Shown: in pieces, positions 47,760 to 58,007 of the stretch
Position numbering within the stretch: the stretch's first letter is position 1
Layout: every line of letters begins with the position of its first letter
NCBI GenBank assembly: GCA_016802295.1
Contig: JAESIW010000090.1
Coordinates: 870,144 to 934,143 of the forward strand
Source of the DNA: Brachionus rotundiformis
Taxonomy: Eukaryota; Rotifera; Eurotatoria; Ploima; Brachionidae
DNA length: 64,000 bases
Direction of reading: 5' to 3'
Notes under the pieces: generated by a model
What the model saw: the letters and a program-made list of their open reading frames with translations, nothing else
Databases searched by the model: none
What the model was told of the DNA's origin: nothing
Translations under genes and position numbers: made by a program

Positions 47760-48000
47760 TAGGAAGGCTTCACTTTCTGTCTCATCAATTGTTATATCGT
47801 TTTTCTAAAATGGAAGTAAATCTTCTTCTTGTTAGACTGCATTTAAAAAATACTTTTTGAGCCTATCAATGTTAACAATTAGTTGTTTCTTTGCATTAAT
47901 CTGTCTTATTTTATAAGTAGATTCCGTACGGATGATAACGTTATCTTAGCTAAAATATCATAAGGTTCTTTTCATGCTTTCTATGAATGAAATAACAGTG
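47760..48000 (-). pseudogene. Ty3/gypsy integrase C-terminal remnant
   Basis: The minus strand reads TESTYKIRQINAKKQLIVNI then DRLKKYF. This is like the end of gypsy-type integrases, where a V-x-RLK-x-Y/F motif closes the SH3-like domain. Surrounded by stops; no LTR found nearby. Confidence 0.4.
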
Positions 48001-48660
48001 CTTATGTTCCAATCTTTTTGATAATGGTTTGATAATTGAAATTTATTTCAAATATAATAGAAAAATCCTGTTTTACATGCATCAATTTTAAATTGTACAA
48101 CATGTCTTCTTTGCAAAATTTTTACAAGCAAAAACCTTTAAACCTTAAAATCTTAACAAAAATAAATATTAAAATTATATCGTAGTATATCAGATCTTTG
48201 AATTTTTATTAATTTAAAAATAAGTTTGAAAAATAATTTAAATGTTTAAAAAATCATATCGTGTTAATTTATTACATTTACTATTTGAAGAATAAAAATA
48301 ATTAATTTTTAAATGATATATTTTATATAAAATCAAGAATATTAAATTTAAAATATAATAAAGACTTTTAAATATTTTATGTAATTTTAGAAAATTTATC
48401 GATAAAGTTAAAAATAATGATCAATAAATAAAAAATATAAATTATTTAGAAATTTAAGAAAAATTTTAAAACTAAGATATCAATGATTGAAATAAAATAT
48501 AATTTAAACAATAGCTCTTATATTAGTTTAAAATTCACATTCATGATATTTTCCTAAATTAGTTAGGTCTTTCTGTAAAATTCTTATTTAATGTAATATT
48601 AAATTAATGTCTCAAATATCCTTTAGTTCTTATGATATTGTATAATATTTACATTAGAGT
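48001..48660. other. Non-coding, AT-rich
   Basis: Spacer between the transposon-rich part and the gene cluster; nothing supported except the TATA box downstream. Confidence 0.5.
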
Positions 48661-48674
48661 TATATTGAAATACA

Positions 48675-48680
48675 TATAAA
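48675..48680 (+). promoter_or_regulatory. TATA box of first peritrophin gene
   Basis: TATAAA lies 52 bases before the ATG at 48727. Equivalent boxes sit at similar distances before the three following genes. Confidence 0.55.
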
Positions 48681-48726
48681 AACAGAATTTTTTCTTTTTT
48701 TTTATATTTAAAAAGATAATCTTAAA

Positions 48727-50062
48727 ATGTTAAAATTTATTGTGTTATCAGTTTTAATTTTTCATTTAGTAAACTGCAAAACAGTTTTTAAAAGACAAAC
48801 ATGTGATATTGCTATTGACTATACAAGAGTACCAGGAACTTGTAATCAGTATTATAGATGCTTTGGTGGTTATTCAGCAACCATTTCATGTAATGCTGGT
48901 TTTGAATTTAGCACTGAATTAAAATCATGTCGTCCAGACTCTGAAGTTAACTGCTCAACACGTGGTGATGAATGTACTGATGATATTGATTATGCCAAAG
49001 TAACAAATGACTGCGTAAAATATTTCCGATGTATTAATGGTTATTTGAGCATAGAATCTTGTCAAGAAGGTCTTGTTTATAATGTTCAAGCAAAAGCCTG
49101 TGATTGGCCAGAAAATGTACCTGGATGTGAAAAAACCTATTGGGGAAACGAATGTACTGTAGATATTGATTATGCCAAAGTAACAAATGACTGCGTAAAA
49201 TATTATCGATGCATTAATGGTTATTTGAGCATAGAATCTTGTCAAGAAGGTTATGTCTATAATGTTCAAGCAAAAGCCTGTGATTGGCCAGAAAATGTAC
49301 CTGGATGTGAAAAAACCTATTGGGGAAACGAATGTAATATGAGTATAGATTTAACAAGAGATCCAAATGACTGTACTAAATTCCGAAGATGTGATAAGGG
49401 ATACATAGTTATAAAATCTTGCAATGACAATTTATTCTTTGATAACAATCTTCAAGTATGTAATTGGCCAGATCAAGTTCCAGAATGTCAGATTTATTCA
49501 TATGGTAATGAATGTGATGTTTCGTCTGATTTAACTCGTTATCCTGATGACTGTAAAAAATATTACCGATGTAAAAATGGGTTTTTAACAACAGAAATCT
49601 GTCCAGATGGCTTGGCATTTGACGTTAATCTAAAACGATGTGAGTGGGCTTCAACTGTTTCATGTAATTCATTCCAATCAAATTGTGAAAATTCCCAAGA
49701 TCTAACGCAAGTTCCAAACGATTGTTCAAAATATTACAGATGTTCTAATGGAGTTTTAACTATTGAAAATTGTCCAAATGGTTATGCATTTGACATTTCA
49801 TTAAAAGCATGTAATCTAAAATCATTGGTTTCAACATGTCAACAAATCCAAGGTAATCTTTAAAAGTTAAAATATTTTAATTAAATTTTTTCTTGTAGAG
49901 TGTACTCAAGCAGATGATTTAACCCAAGTTCCAGGAAATTGTAATCAATTTTACAGATGCATAAATAATGTGTTACAAATAGAATCTTGTCCAAATGGTT
50001 ATTCATTTGATAGAAGTCTAAAGGCATGCAATATTGCTGGACAAGTCTATACTTGTTTTTAA
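48727..50062 (+). CDS. Secreted protein with seven chitin-binding (CBM14/peritrophin-A) domains
   Basis: Two exons, 48727-49852 and 49899-50062, joined by a 46-bp GT-AG intron in phase 1, giving 429 residues. A signal peptide (about residues 1-18) is followed by a KRQ site and seven Cys-rich units of about 60 residues. Each has the six-cysteine CBM14 pattern: C..., D-L-T..P..C..(Y/F)YRC..G, C..G..F, C. The last unit lies entirely in exon 2; without splicing the frame would end six codons after the splice site. Units 2 and 3 (48969-49328) are a near-identical 180-bp tandem copy. Such proteins bind chitin in cuticle, gut lining or other extracellular matrices. It is the first of three tandem paralogues. 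No catalytic domain is present. Confidence 0.93.
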
Positions 50063-50810
50063 ATTTTAATTATTAATTAGTCTTAAATAAAAGAGTAAAA
50101 GAGTATATTTTTATTTTTGAAATTCTACAATATAAATTATTAAATTAAAAAATAAGCTTAAACAAAATGAATATTTTACTTATTAATATCGACAGTTAAT
50201 ATTATTTAATATGAGTAAAAGTTATTTTAAATAAACAAGTCTTAGTCTGATTCAAATATAATATTGACAAACTAAATATCTAATATATAATTCTCAACAG
50301 ATTTAATTTCTGATAAATTAAAATCTAACCATTCATTTCAATGACTCATAATATTGATCTGAATATTTCTACATCCTTTTAAATGATATCAAATCGCAAT
50401 CAAATCCATTTTACTTAATCAGTTTTTAAAAATTTCTAAAATTCCCAAAATCATATGTGACAACTTTTAAATCTCTTTCTCTTTTATATGTAATACAATA
50501 AAATCTATCTTTTATTGTTTTATAATTTTAATTTTTATGAGTGTTTTAGACTATAAATATTGTTTTTTAAAATTATAGCTTTAGACATGAAAAATCAATT
50601 TTGACTAGTTAAAAAAAATAAAACTCATTTATATTATATAATCAAACCAGTCTCAAATGTTAATACTTAAATTTTTTTAAAATCAATATAAAATTTTATA
50701 TATATTAGACAGTAAAATGATACGGATTTCACCCAAAACTTAAAAAAAAATATTTATTTTCAGATTACATGTAATTATATACTATCGCCTTCAATATTTT
50801 TCAAATCGAA
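50063..50810. other. Intergenic spacer
   Basis: AT-rich, no gene seen; carries the 3' region of the upstream gene and the promoter of the next. Confidence 0.6.
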
Positions 50811-50816
50811 TATAAA
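50811..50816 (+). promoter_or_regulatory. TATA box of second peritrophin gene
   Basis: TATAAA ends one base before an upstream ATG at 50817 and 57 bases before the ATG at 50868. This argues that 50868, not 50817, is the translation start. Confidence 0.5.
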
Positions 50817-50867
50817 ATGACATTTAGAATCTATATGAAATTTATTACATTTATTGAAAATAATAAA

Positions 50868-51785
50868 ATGTTGAAATTTTTTGTAATTTTGTCACTTATA
50901 TATAACTGTCATCTAAGAAATCTTCATAAAAGACAAGATTTATGCGATCCTGCAATTAATTTAACACCGATTGAAGGAACTTGTAACCAATTTAATAGAT
51001 GTTCTAATGGTTTCTATTCTTTAGCTGAATGTCCCGGGACTTTTCAATTTGATAGAATTGAAAAGAAATGTAAACCAGCTGATCAAGTTAATTGTACCAC
51101 TAACGGAAACGGTATTAAATATTTATTTTCACTACTCTCTAAGTTCTTTTTATCTGCTAAAATATTTAAGAATGTACAAGCGCGGAAGATTTTACGGCAG
51201 TTCCAGGCGATTGTTCAAAATTTTACCGCTGTAACAATGGATTTTTAACAGAATCATCTTGTCCGAATGGTCTTCTTTTTGATAAGACCTTAAAATTGTG
51301 CAATTATCCAGACCAAGTTACAAATTGTGATTCCCAAACAACAACAGCAGCAACAAGTTCTAATTTGTCCAATGGAGGTAGTTTAAAAATGATCTTTTAA
51401 AATTATTAATTAAATGGAATTTTAAAAAGAATGTACAAGCGCTGAAGATTTGACTCAAGTTCCGGGAGATTGCCAACAATTTTACCGATGTGCAAATGGA
51501 AAACGTTCGACTTTTACATGTCCATCAGGAACATTGTTTGACAATAGTTTAAAAGTTTGTAATTGGGCAGATCAAGTTTCTTGTGATTCATATTCTACAG
51601 CATCAGCTGTCTCAAATTCAGAAACTTGTACATCAGCAGATGATTTAACACAAGTTCCAGGAAACTGTAGTTCTTTTTATCGGTGTGCAAATGGAATCAG
51701 ATATGAACAATCATGTCCAGCTGGAACAAATTTTGACAGTATCCTAAAAGTTTGTAACTGGCCTGATAAAGTGACATGTGTTTAG
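50868..51785 (+). CDS. Secreted protein with four CBM14/peritrophin-A domains
   Basis: Three exons, 50868-51111, 51171-51377 and 51430-51785, with introns of 59 and 52 bp, both phase 1, giving 268 residues. The start at 50868 gives MLKFFVILSLIYNC, matching the signal peptide of the upstream paralogue; the ATG at 50817 lies against the TATA box. After a KRQ site come four six-cysteine CBM14 units; exon 2 is one unit plus a Thr/Ser/Ala-rich linker, and exon 3 carries two. The linkers are rich in Ser/Thr and could be O-glycosylated. Role as for the neighbours: extracellular chitin binding. Unspliced reading gives two short unrelated frames. Confidence 0.9.
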
Positions 51786-52805
51786 TGGTAATCTATTAGT
51801 ATAATTTTATCCTTTTCGATTTACAAATAAAAATGAAAATTAATCTTTTCAATTAATATTATCAAAAATAAATTTACTGTCATACTCTAGTAGTATATAT
51901 TTATTATTTAATAAATAAAAATAAAAAAATTATTTAAAATTCTTCAATTGATTTCGATAAATAAAAATTAAAATTATATAGTTGAAAAAGTTATTCAAAT
52001 GTTAACAATTTATTATCGTATTTTAAATACTGTAAATATTTATTGAATGATTTAATAGTGAAAGAAGTTGAACTTAAAAAATAAGTTTAAAGTAGTCACT
52101 GTGAAAAACTACTCATATAATTTACCTTTATTCTTATGTAGATAATTTAAAACAATTACGTCTTTTAATAATCGAATTTTGATAGTAGCAAAATAGAAGA
52201 ATTCTAATATAAAAAATAATAGTACAGCATAAAAATAGAACATCAATAGATTTATTTAATTGATATCAGTCGTGATATCTGGGAGTTATTTTTAAGGCTA
52301 TACTAAAAACCTAATGAAAGACAAATGAATGAATCAAACAAGTATCATCTTGCAATTATCAGAGTTTATCTTATTCAAATAAAATAAAATAAATATTCAT
52401 ACAACTTAGAACTTAGTCGATAAGTACTTGACACACTTTTTATAGACTTGGTCTAAAATTCTGATTGTTTTCTTCTAAAGATTGTTATTACATAAAATGT
52501 AATCTTATACTAAGTTTATCCCAAAAGCTAACATTTATGAGAACTAAATGATTTTTAACTTGGTATATAATTTTCAAAATTTAATCAAAAATAAAAAATA
52601 ATATAAATTCTCAGCCTTTCTAGGCTTAAATCTCAATTCATGATTAACAAGAATTCGAAAGTCAATAATTCATATTTTTTATCTTTAATCTGTCTAAAAA
52701 GCAAATAGTTCAAACCACCTAAATCATCTTTTATAGCATTTATTCAAATCAAGATTAATATAATTTTTAAATAAAGTAATCTGATACTAACAATCTAAAG
52801 TTGGA
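51786..52805. other. Intergenic spacer
   Basis: About 1 kb of AT-rich DNA without a supported gene. Confidence 0.6.
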
Positions 52806-52811
52806 TATAAA
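52806..52811 (+). promoter_or_regulatory. TATA box of third peritrophin gene
   Basis: TATAAA 46 bases before the ATG at 52852. Confidence 0.5.
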
Positions 52812-52851
52812 TTAATCTTACATTTTTAAAATAAAATTGTTCAATTTAAAA

Positions 52852-54426
52852 ATGTTACAAAAACTGATAATTCTAATTATATCTTCAATTGTAATTATTG
52901 AGGCTGATTTTCGAGCTAAAAGACAAACATGTGATCAATCAATGGATTTTAGTCCTGTTCCTGGAGATTGTAGCAAATTTTATCGATGTGCTAATGGACA
53001 ATTAGTTATCATGGATTGTTCTTCTGGTTTATATTTTGACAACAATAATAAAGTTTGCAATTGGCCAGATCAAGTTTCATGTAATTCAGATGGAATTAGT
53101 ACAAGCTGTACATCTGAAATGGACTTAACACAGGTTCCCCAAGATTGTAGCAAATTTTATCGATGTTCTAATGGAGTTTTGTCGGTTAACTCATGTCAAA
53201 ATGGATTATATTTTGACAGTAATTTAAAAATTTGCAATTGGCCAAGTCAAGTTACATGTTTAACGCCTAATTCGGCAATTTGTGATCCCGCAATCGATCT
53301 AACTCAAGCTCCAAATAATTGCTCTAAATTTTATAGATGCATTAATGGTGTTTTGTCAGTTTTGTCTTGTCCTAACGGATATCTATTCGACAACAATGCT
53401 AAAGCGTGCAATCCATCAAGCCAAGTATCAACTTGCTCTTCTTCATGCTTACCAAGCAAAGATTTAACACCTGTAAGTGGAAACTGTTCACAATTTTATA
53501 GATGTTTAAATAATATCCAAACAATTCTCAGCTGTCCTTCTGGTTATTTGTTTGATCAATCAGCAAAAACATGTAATCCAGCAAATCAAGTTAATTGCAA
53601 CTGTAATTTAAAATACTTGATAAATACTTGATAATTGGGGTAAAATTTTTTTTAGTATGTGATCCCTCAATTGATTTAACCCAAGTTCCTAATGACTGCT
53701 CTCGATTTTATCGTTGTATAAATGGTGTTCAAACAACCATTTTGTGTCCTTCAGGCTATTTGTTTGATAGTAATGCGAAGGCTTGCAATCCATCAAATCA
53801 AGTCACATGCAACTGTAAAACTTTTTTCAAATCTTTATATAAATTATTTTGCTTTTAATGAATAAAATTTTTAAGCATGTGATCCGAATAAAGATTTAAC
53901 TCCAGTTCCTAATGATTGTTCAAAGTTTTACCGTTGTTTAAATGGTCAACAAACTATTCTTTCATGTCCATCTGGTTATTTATTTGACATAACTGTAAAA
54001 TCTTGCAATCCTGAAAACCAAGTTACAAATTGTTACTGTAAATACTTAATTTAAATACAATTACTTTGGCTTTAGGTCATAGCATATTTCATTTTTTTAT
54101 GTATTTATTTAAGCATGTGCTTCACAGCATTTAACAAATGTTCCAGGAGACTGTTCAAGATATTATATTTGCTTGAATAACGTTCTTACTATTTACAACT
54201 GTCCAGCTGGTCTTTCTTTTGATAATTCAGTACAAAATTGTCGTACAACTTCAGAAATATCTGGCAAATGTGGGACGAATTCTTTTCGTAATTTAAAACT
54301 TATTGATTTTTATACTTTTTTATTATTTTTTTTTAAGCTAACTGTCCATTCAGTTTATCATCATCATCTCGTATAGAATTATGTTCTCAGTCTGGTTTTA
54401 AAATTGATTATCCAGCATGTTGCTAA
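52852..54426 (+). CDS. Secreted protein with seven CBM14/peritrophin-A domains and Cys tail
   Basis: Five exons: 52852-53602, 53656-53814, 53876-54037, 54114-54287 and 54338-54426. Introns are 53, 61, 76 and 50 bp, all phase 1; total 444 residues. Signal peptide MLQKLIILIISSIVIIEA, then AKRQ, then four CBM14 units in exon 1. Exons 2, 3 and 4 each encode exactly one unit, so symmetrical 1-1 exons match single domains. The last exon gives a short tail with a terminal double Cys (YPACC). The seventh unit is the most diverged. Expected role is chitin binding outside the cell. The uniform phase and domain-per-exon layout support growth by exon duplication. Confidence 0.9.
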
Positions 54427-54921
54427 ATATTAAATTTAATAACACATATATAACTTAGTTCGATTTGACCATTACATATTAATTTTGCATTTAATTTCCA
54501 ATTTAACTTTTAGAAATTGCTTTATTTTGCCTTTTTAGTAAATAATTTTTTATTTTAATAAAAAAATTTAATTCTTCTTAGATTTTTCTTCTATTAAAAA
54601 AACAAAAAGAATTTAAATTTATTATATTAATTTTTAGTTAAGTTTATAATACTTAAGCAAAATATTTGCATGCAAAAAATTTTAACAATTTTACATATTT
54701 ACCATTTGATGGTGATATAATTCGATTTTTCTAAAAATAAAAAATTGTACTGAAATCTTATAAAATTCGAATCTTTATTTATCTTATATGTTCAAAAATA
54801 TTTATATTTAAAAATAACTTTAATTTCAGCTTTCTTATCTGAATAAATTTAAAAATTTTCTTTTAACGTGACTTTTTCTATTAAGTAACTGTGAGAATTC
54901 AAACAAATTTTTAGCTTATTA
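54427..54921. other. Intergenic spacer
   Basis: AT-rich, no gene seen. Confidence 0.6.
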
Positions 54922-54930
54922 TATAAAAGG
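54922..54930 (+). promoter_or_regulatory. TATA box (TATAAAAGG) of small secreted protein gene
   Basis: Strong TATA match 45 bases before the ATG at 54967, at the same spacing as in the peritrophin genes. Confidence 0.6.
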
Positions 54931-54966
54931 TTTTCTAATCTAAAAAAATTATTCATTTAAAGCAAA

Positions 54967-55520
54967 ATGAATTCTATATTCGGTCTTGTATTCTGTTTTA
55001 TCTTTATTCAAATTTCTTATTCAGCAATTCCAGGAATTACTGGTCCATTACATGCTTCTTGTAAGGTTTCTTGGAACTGGCCTCAAACCGACTGCAAACT
55101 AATTCATTCAAAAATTGCCAACCAAATAAATGAATGGACATCAGATGAAAATTGCAAAAATGGAGGAGAAAAGTGCCTATATAAGCTAGTTAGCCAATCT
55201 GATAAACAGATTAAAGCAACTCATACAACCCCAGTAAAGCATTACGTAGATGATCTTACTTTTGATTTAAATCAGTCAGATAACGATTGTCAAGTCAATG
55301 TACAAAAAAATTTCATTTTTATTTTATAATCGTTAATTTTTGTTCTAAGGGATTTTCAACTTCAGAAACTTGGTATGCAGTCTTAGATTATGGAACAAAT
55401 TATTGTAATTTGCATAACTTGATAACAGGTTCGGGTTTGGACAAAATTCAAGGGTATTTAGAAAATACAAGTGATGATATTTGCACTCAATTTTCAAGTG
55501 CAGATTGCGAAAAATATTAA
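54967..55520 (+). CDS. Small secreted Cys-containing protein, family not named
   Basis: Two exons, 54967-55299 and 55350-55520, with a 50-bp phase-0 intron, giving 167 residues. A clear signal peptide (MNSIFGLVFCFIFIQISYSA) is followed by a mature part of about 147 residues with an even number of cysteines in clusters (WPQTDCKLIH, NGGEKCLYKLV; after the intron DYGTNYCNLHNLITGSG, DDICTQFSSADCEKY). This implies disulphide bonds. No chitin-binding pattern, catalytic motif or membrane anchor. The pattern C-N-L-H-N-L-I-x-G-x-G and the end C-x(6)-D-C look conserved-family-like, but I cannot name the family. Its TATA box and position suggest it may share regulation with the peritrophin cluster. Confidence 0.8.
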
Positions 55521-56369
55521 ATCTTGAATATTTCTATTTAATATTAATTTAAATAAAAATTTTTCAAATATAGAATATTTGAATGAAGAATGAGTTCAAT
55601 TTTTTTATAATAATACGATAAAATAATTTAAATTTTATCATGAATTTTGATATAAGAGAGAACAATACAAAAAATTTTAGAATAAATTAAACTAGATTGT
55701 TTTTTTATTTTTTTGCTTTCTAACTAAATTTGGTCAAATAAGGTGAAACTCTGACTATTTAAAAAAATATCTAATTTGAAATTTTGATGTTTTTTTTTTA
55801 ATTTTCAAAAAAAAATTTTAATTAATTATTTATTGAATTTACAATTTGGATGTTTTAAAAACATTATTAGAATATAAAATTATTCAATTCATTATTGATT
55901 TTTTAATATTCAAGTTTTTGATAAATATTTGCTAATGGAATCAGGATTTTATTTCCTCATCAAAATAAAATTAAACTGAATATTTAAATTATAGATATTT
56001 AGTCCAATCTCAAAATCAATGAAAAATTTAAACGATATTTTTAATTTCTTTTTTTAAATGCTAAAAATTATTCTTAATTTAATTTATTATATAAAATTTT
56101 AAATAAATTAATTAAGAAATTTTGATAATTGTAAACTGAATTTGAACTAATCATTCCCTTTAGTGTTTTATTTCAAAATATAATCAGATCAAAAAATTTC
56201 ATGTCTTCAAAATCGATTTAATATTATTTACGTGATATAAAAATTGATTTTTTAAGATTTAATTATCTTTTGTCATGAATTTTTCATAATTATAGCTAGC
56301 TTTTCGCTTGGAAAATATAATTTAAAATTTTTACCTAAAATTTTTAATCAAAGCAAAATAAAATAAAAA
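55521..56369. other. Intergenic spacer
   Basis: AT-rich with many A/T runs; no gene seen. Confidence 0.6.
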
Positions 56370-57611
56370 ATGGATGAGAACTTTTCAAATTTTTCTATTA
56401 AGCGGCAAAATATAAGAACCATCTCATTAGTTGTTTGTACACTCGTCTATTTATTGACCGGCGCTGCAGTCTTTGATTGTCTTGAGTCACAAAACGAGTA
56501 TGTTAATCGTCAAATTCTTGAAACTCGTATAGATAAATTTAGACAACTATTTAACATTACAGATGTTGAGTTCGAAAATATTTATAGACTTATAATTCGT
56601 AAAGGCCATTTTAAAAGAAACTCTCAATGGGAATTCGCAGGTTCTTTTTACTTTTGTACTTTAGCTTTAGCTCTAATTGGTTATGGACATTCAACTCCCA
56701 ATACTTCTGTTGGCAAATTATTTTGTATAGTTTACATTTCATTTGGAATACCGATTTCTTTGATTATGTTTCAATCCGTTGGAGAACGATTAAATGGTTT
56801 CTTAAAATATACTATAAAGCAAATAAAACTAATCAATTTTCGATTCTATAAGTTTAAAAATAAAAATGTATCTAATCAAGATTTGATTATTACAGAATCA
56901 ATGCTTACATTGGTTCTTGTTTTAACAGCATCTTATATTTTTTCTGCTTACGAAGGATGGAGTTATTTTGATGCTTTTTATTATTCGTTCATTACTTTAA
57001 CAACAATAGGATTCGGAGATTTTGTGCCATTGCAAAAAAATAATTACTTGCGTCAAAATCTATTTTATGTTGCATTTACCATTTTGTTTATCATTACTGG
57101 TTTAACAATACTTGCTTCCTCAACCAATCTTTTAGTATTATATCTAGTAAATATTAACAGTGAAGAAAAAATAAGAAAAAGATTAAGACTAAGAATGAAA
57201 AAACAAGAACAAATTCAAAAAATGCTTATTGGTGATGTAATTTCTACGGTTAACAATCAAGATGTTGTTACTTATTTTGATGAAATGCCTAGTTTGAATG
57301 CTCTTACAGAAGAAAAATCAGTTTGTTCTTGTGACGATATTCTAATGTGTTTTAAATTATGTAAAAACAAATTCAAATTCGACACTAAAAATTATATTAA
57401 AAAGAAAATTATTGATAAAGCATTTAAAAAACAAAAATATTATTTTAGTATTAAGCGAAAACCTTTACAAAAAATAGATCATATTAGCCGATATTATGAT
57501 ATTAAAACAGATAATTTAGTCCAGGAATACAATGATATTAAACATTTGAGAAAATTTGCAAATGAACAAATATTTAGATCAAATAAAATTTCAAGGCGAA
57601 CATCTTTTTGA
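56370..57611 (+). CDS. Two-pore-domain potassium channel, TASK-like (K2P)
   Basis: Single exon, 413 residues, with the full K2P layout: M1 at about residues 16-36 (ISLVVCTLVYLLTGAAVFD), an extracellular cap with sequon N62-I-T, first pore loop ending ALIGYGH (101-107), M2 with IPISLIMFQSVGER, M3 from about 177, second pore loop TTIGFGD (211-217), M4 to about 260, and a basic, charged C-terminal tail of about 150 residues. His107 after GYG is the position of the external proton sensor in TASK channels. Oddity: the first filter reads L-I-G-Y-G; the Thr expected before I-G-Y-G (Thr-Thr-Ile) is replaced by Leu102, and the residue before it by Ala101. The second filter is canonical. Expected role: background K+ conductance at the plasma membrane. 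Whether it conducts normally is open. Confidence 0.9.
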   Translation: MDENFSNFSIKRQNIRTISLVVCTLVYLLTGAAVFDCLESQNEYVNRQILETRIDKFRQLFNITDVEFENIYRLIIRKGHFKRNSQWEFAGSFYFCTLALALIGYGHSTPNTSVGKLFCIVYISFGIPISLIMFQSVGERLNGFLKYTIKQIKLINFRFYKFKNKNVSNQDLIITESMLTLVLVLTASYIFSAYEGWSYFDAFYYSFITLTTIGFGDFVPLQKNNYLRQNLFYVAFTILFIITGLTILASSTNLLVLYLVNINSEEKIRKRLRLRMKKQEQIQKMLIGDVISTVNNQDVVTYFDEMPSLNALTEEKSVCSCDDILMCFKLCKNKFKFDTKNYIKKKIIDKAFKKQKYYFSIKRKPLQKIDHISRYYDIKTDNLVQEYNDIKHLRKFANEQIFRSNKISRRTSF

Positions 57612-58007
57612 AATCTAAAAATTTTTTGATTAAATATTTTTAAAATAAAAATATAAAATGTGTTTATTTTTAATTTTCGACTAATTCATGATATTTTTAC
57701 TATGTGTCTTATTTTTATAAAGATTTACTTGAACTATAAGATTTTAAATATTTGACAAAAAAAGCAAGCCAGAAAGTTTGTTTAAATTCAGATTTTTAGC
57801 TCAGTAAGCTCAGATATCAAAAATTAGTTATTATCAAATTTAAAAAAATTTGTCTAGATTTTATTTTACTAATTTTTAATTACTGAAAAGTAAATTGATG
57901 TTATCTTTTAAAATCTTAATTAGACTTGTAAATTTTTCAAAAATTAATTTTAAATTGAAAACTAATTTAAAAGTAGAAGTTAATTATAATAACATTTAAA
58001 TTGATAA
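57612..58007. other. Intergenic spacer between convergent genes
   Basis: AT-rich 3' flanks of the K2P gene and the AHI1-like gene; no other feature seen. Confidence 0.6.

Noticed and set aside
48955..49618. Minus-strand frames opposite the first peritrophin gene
   Set aside because: Complement of the repeated cysteine domains; no protein-like features.
50817..50867. Upstream in-frame ATG at 50817 as start of the second peritrophin gene
   Set aside because: It abuts the TATA box at 50811-50816, so it would be upstream of the expected transcription start; the ATG at 50868 gives a signal peptide matching the paralogue.
51049..51248. Two unspliced frames continuing past 51111
   Set aside because: They read through the first intron of the second peritrophin gene; splicing restores the CBM14 cysteine pattern.
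52837..52851. Start at 52837 for the third peritrophin gene
   Set aside because: The codon is TTG; the first ATG, 52852, gives a good signal peptide.
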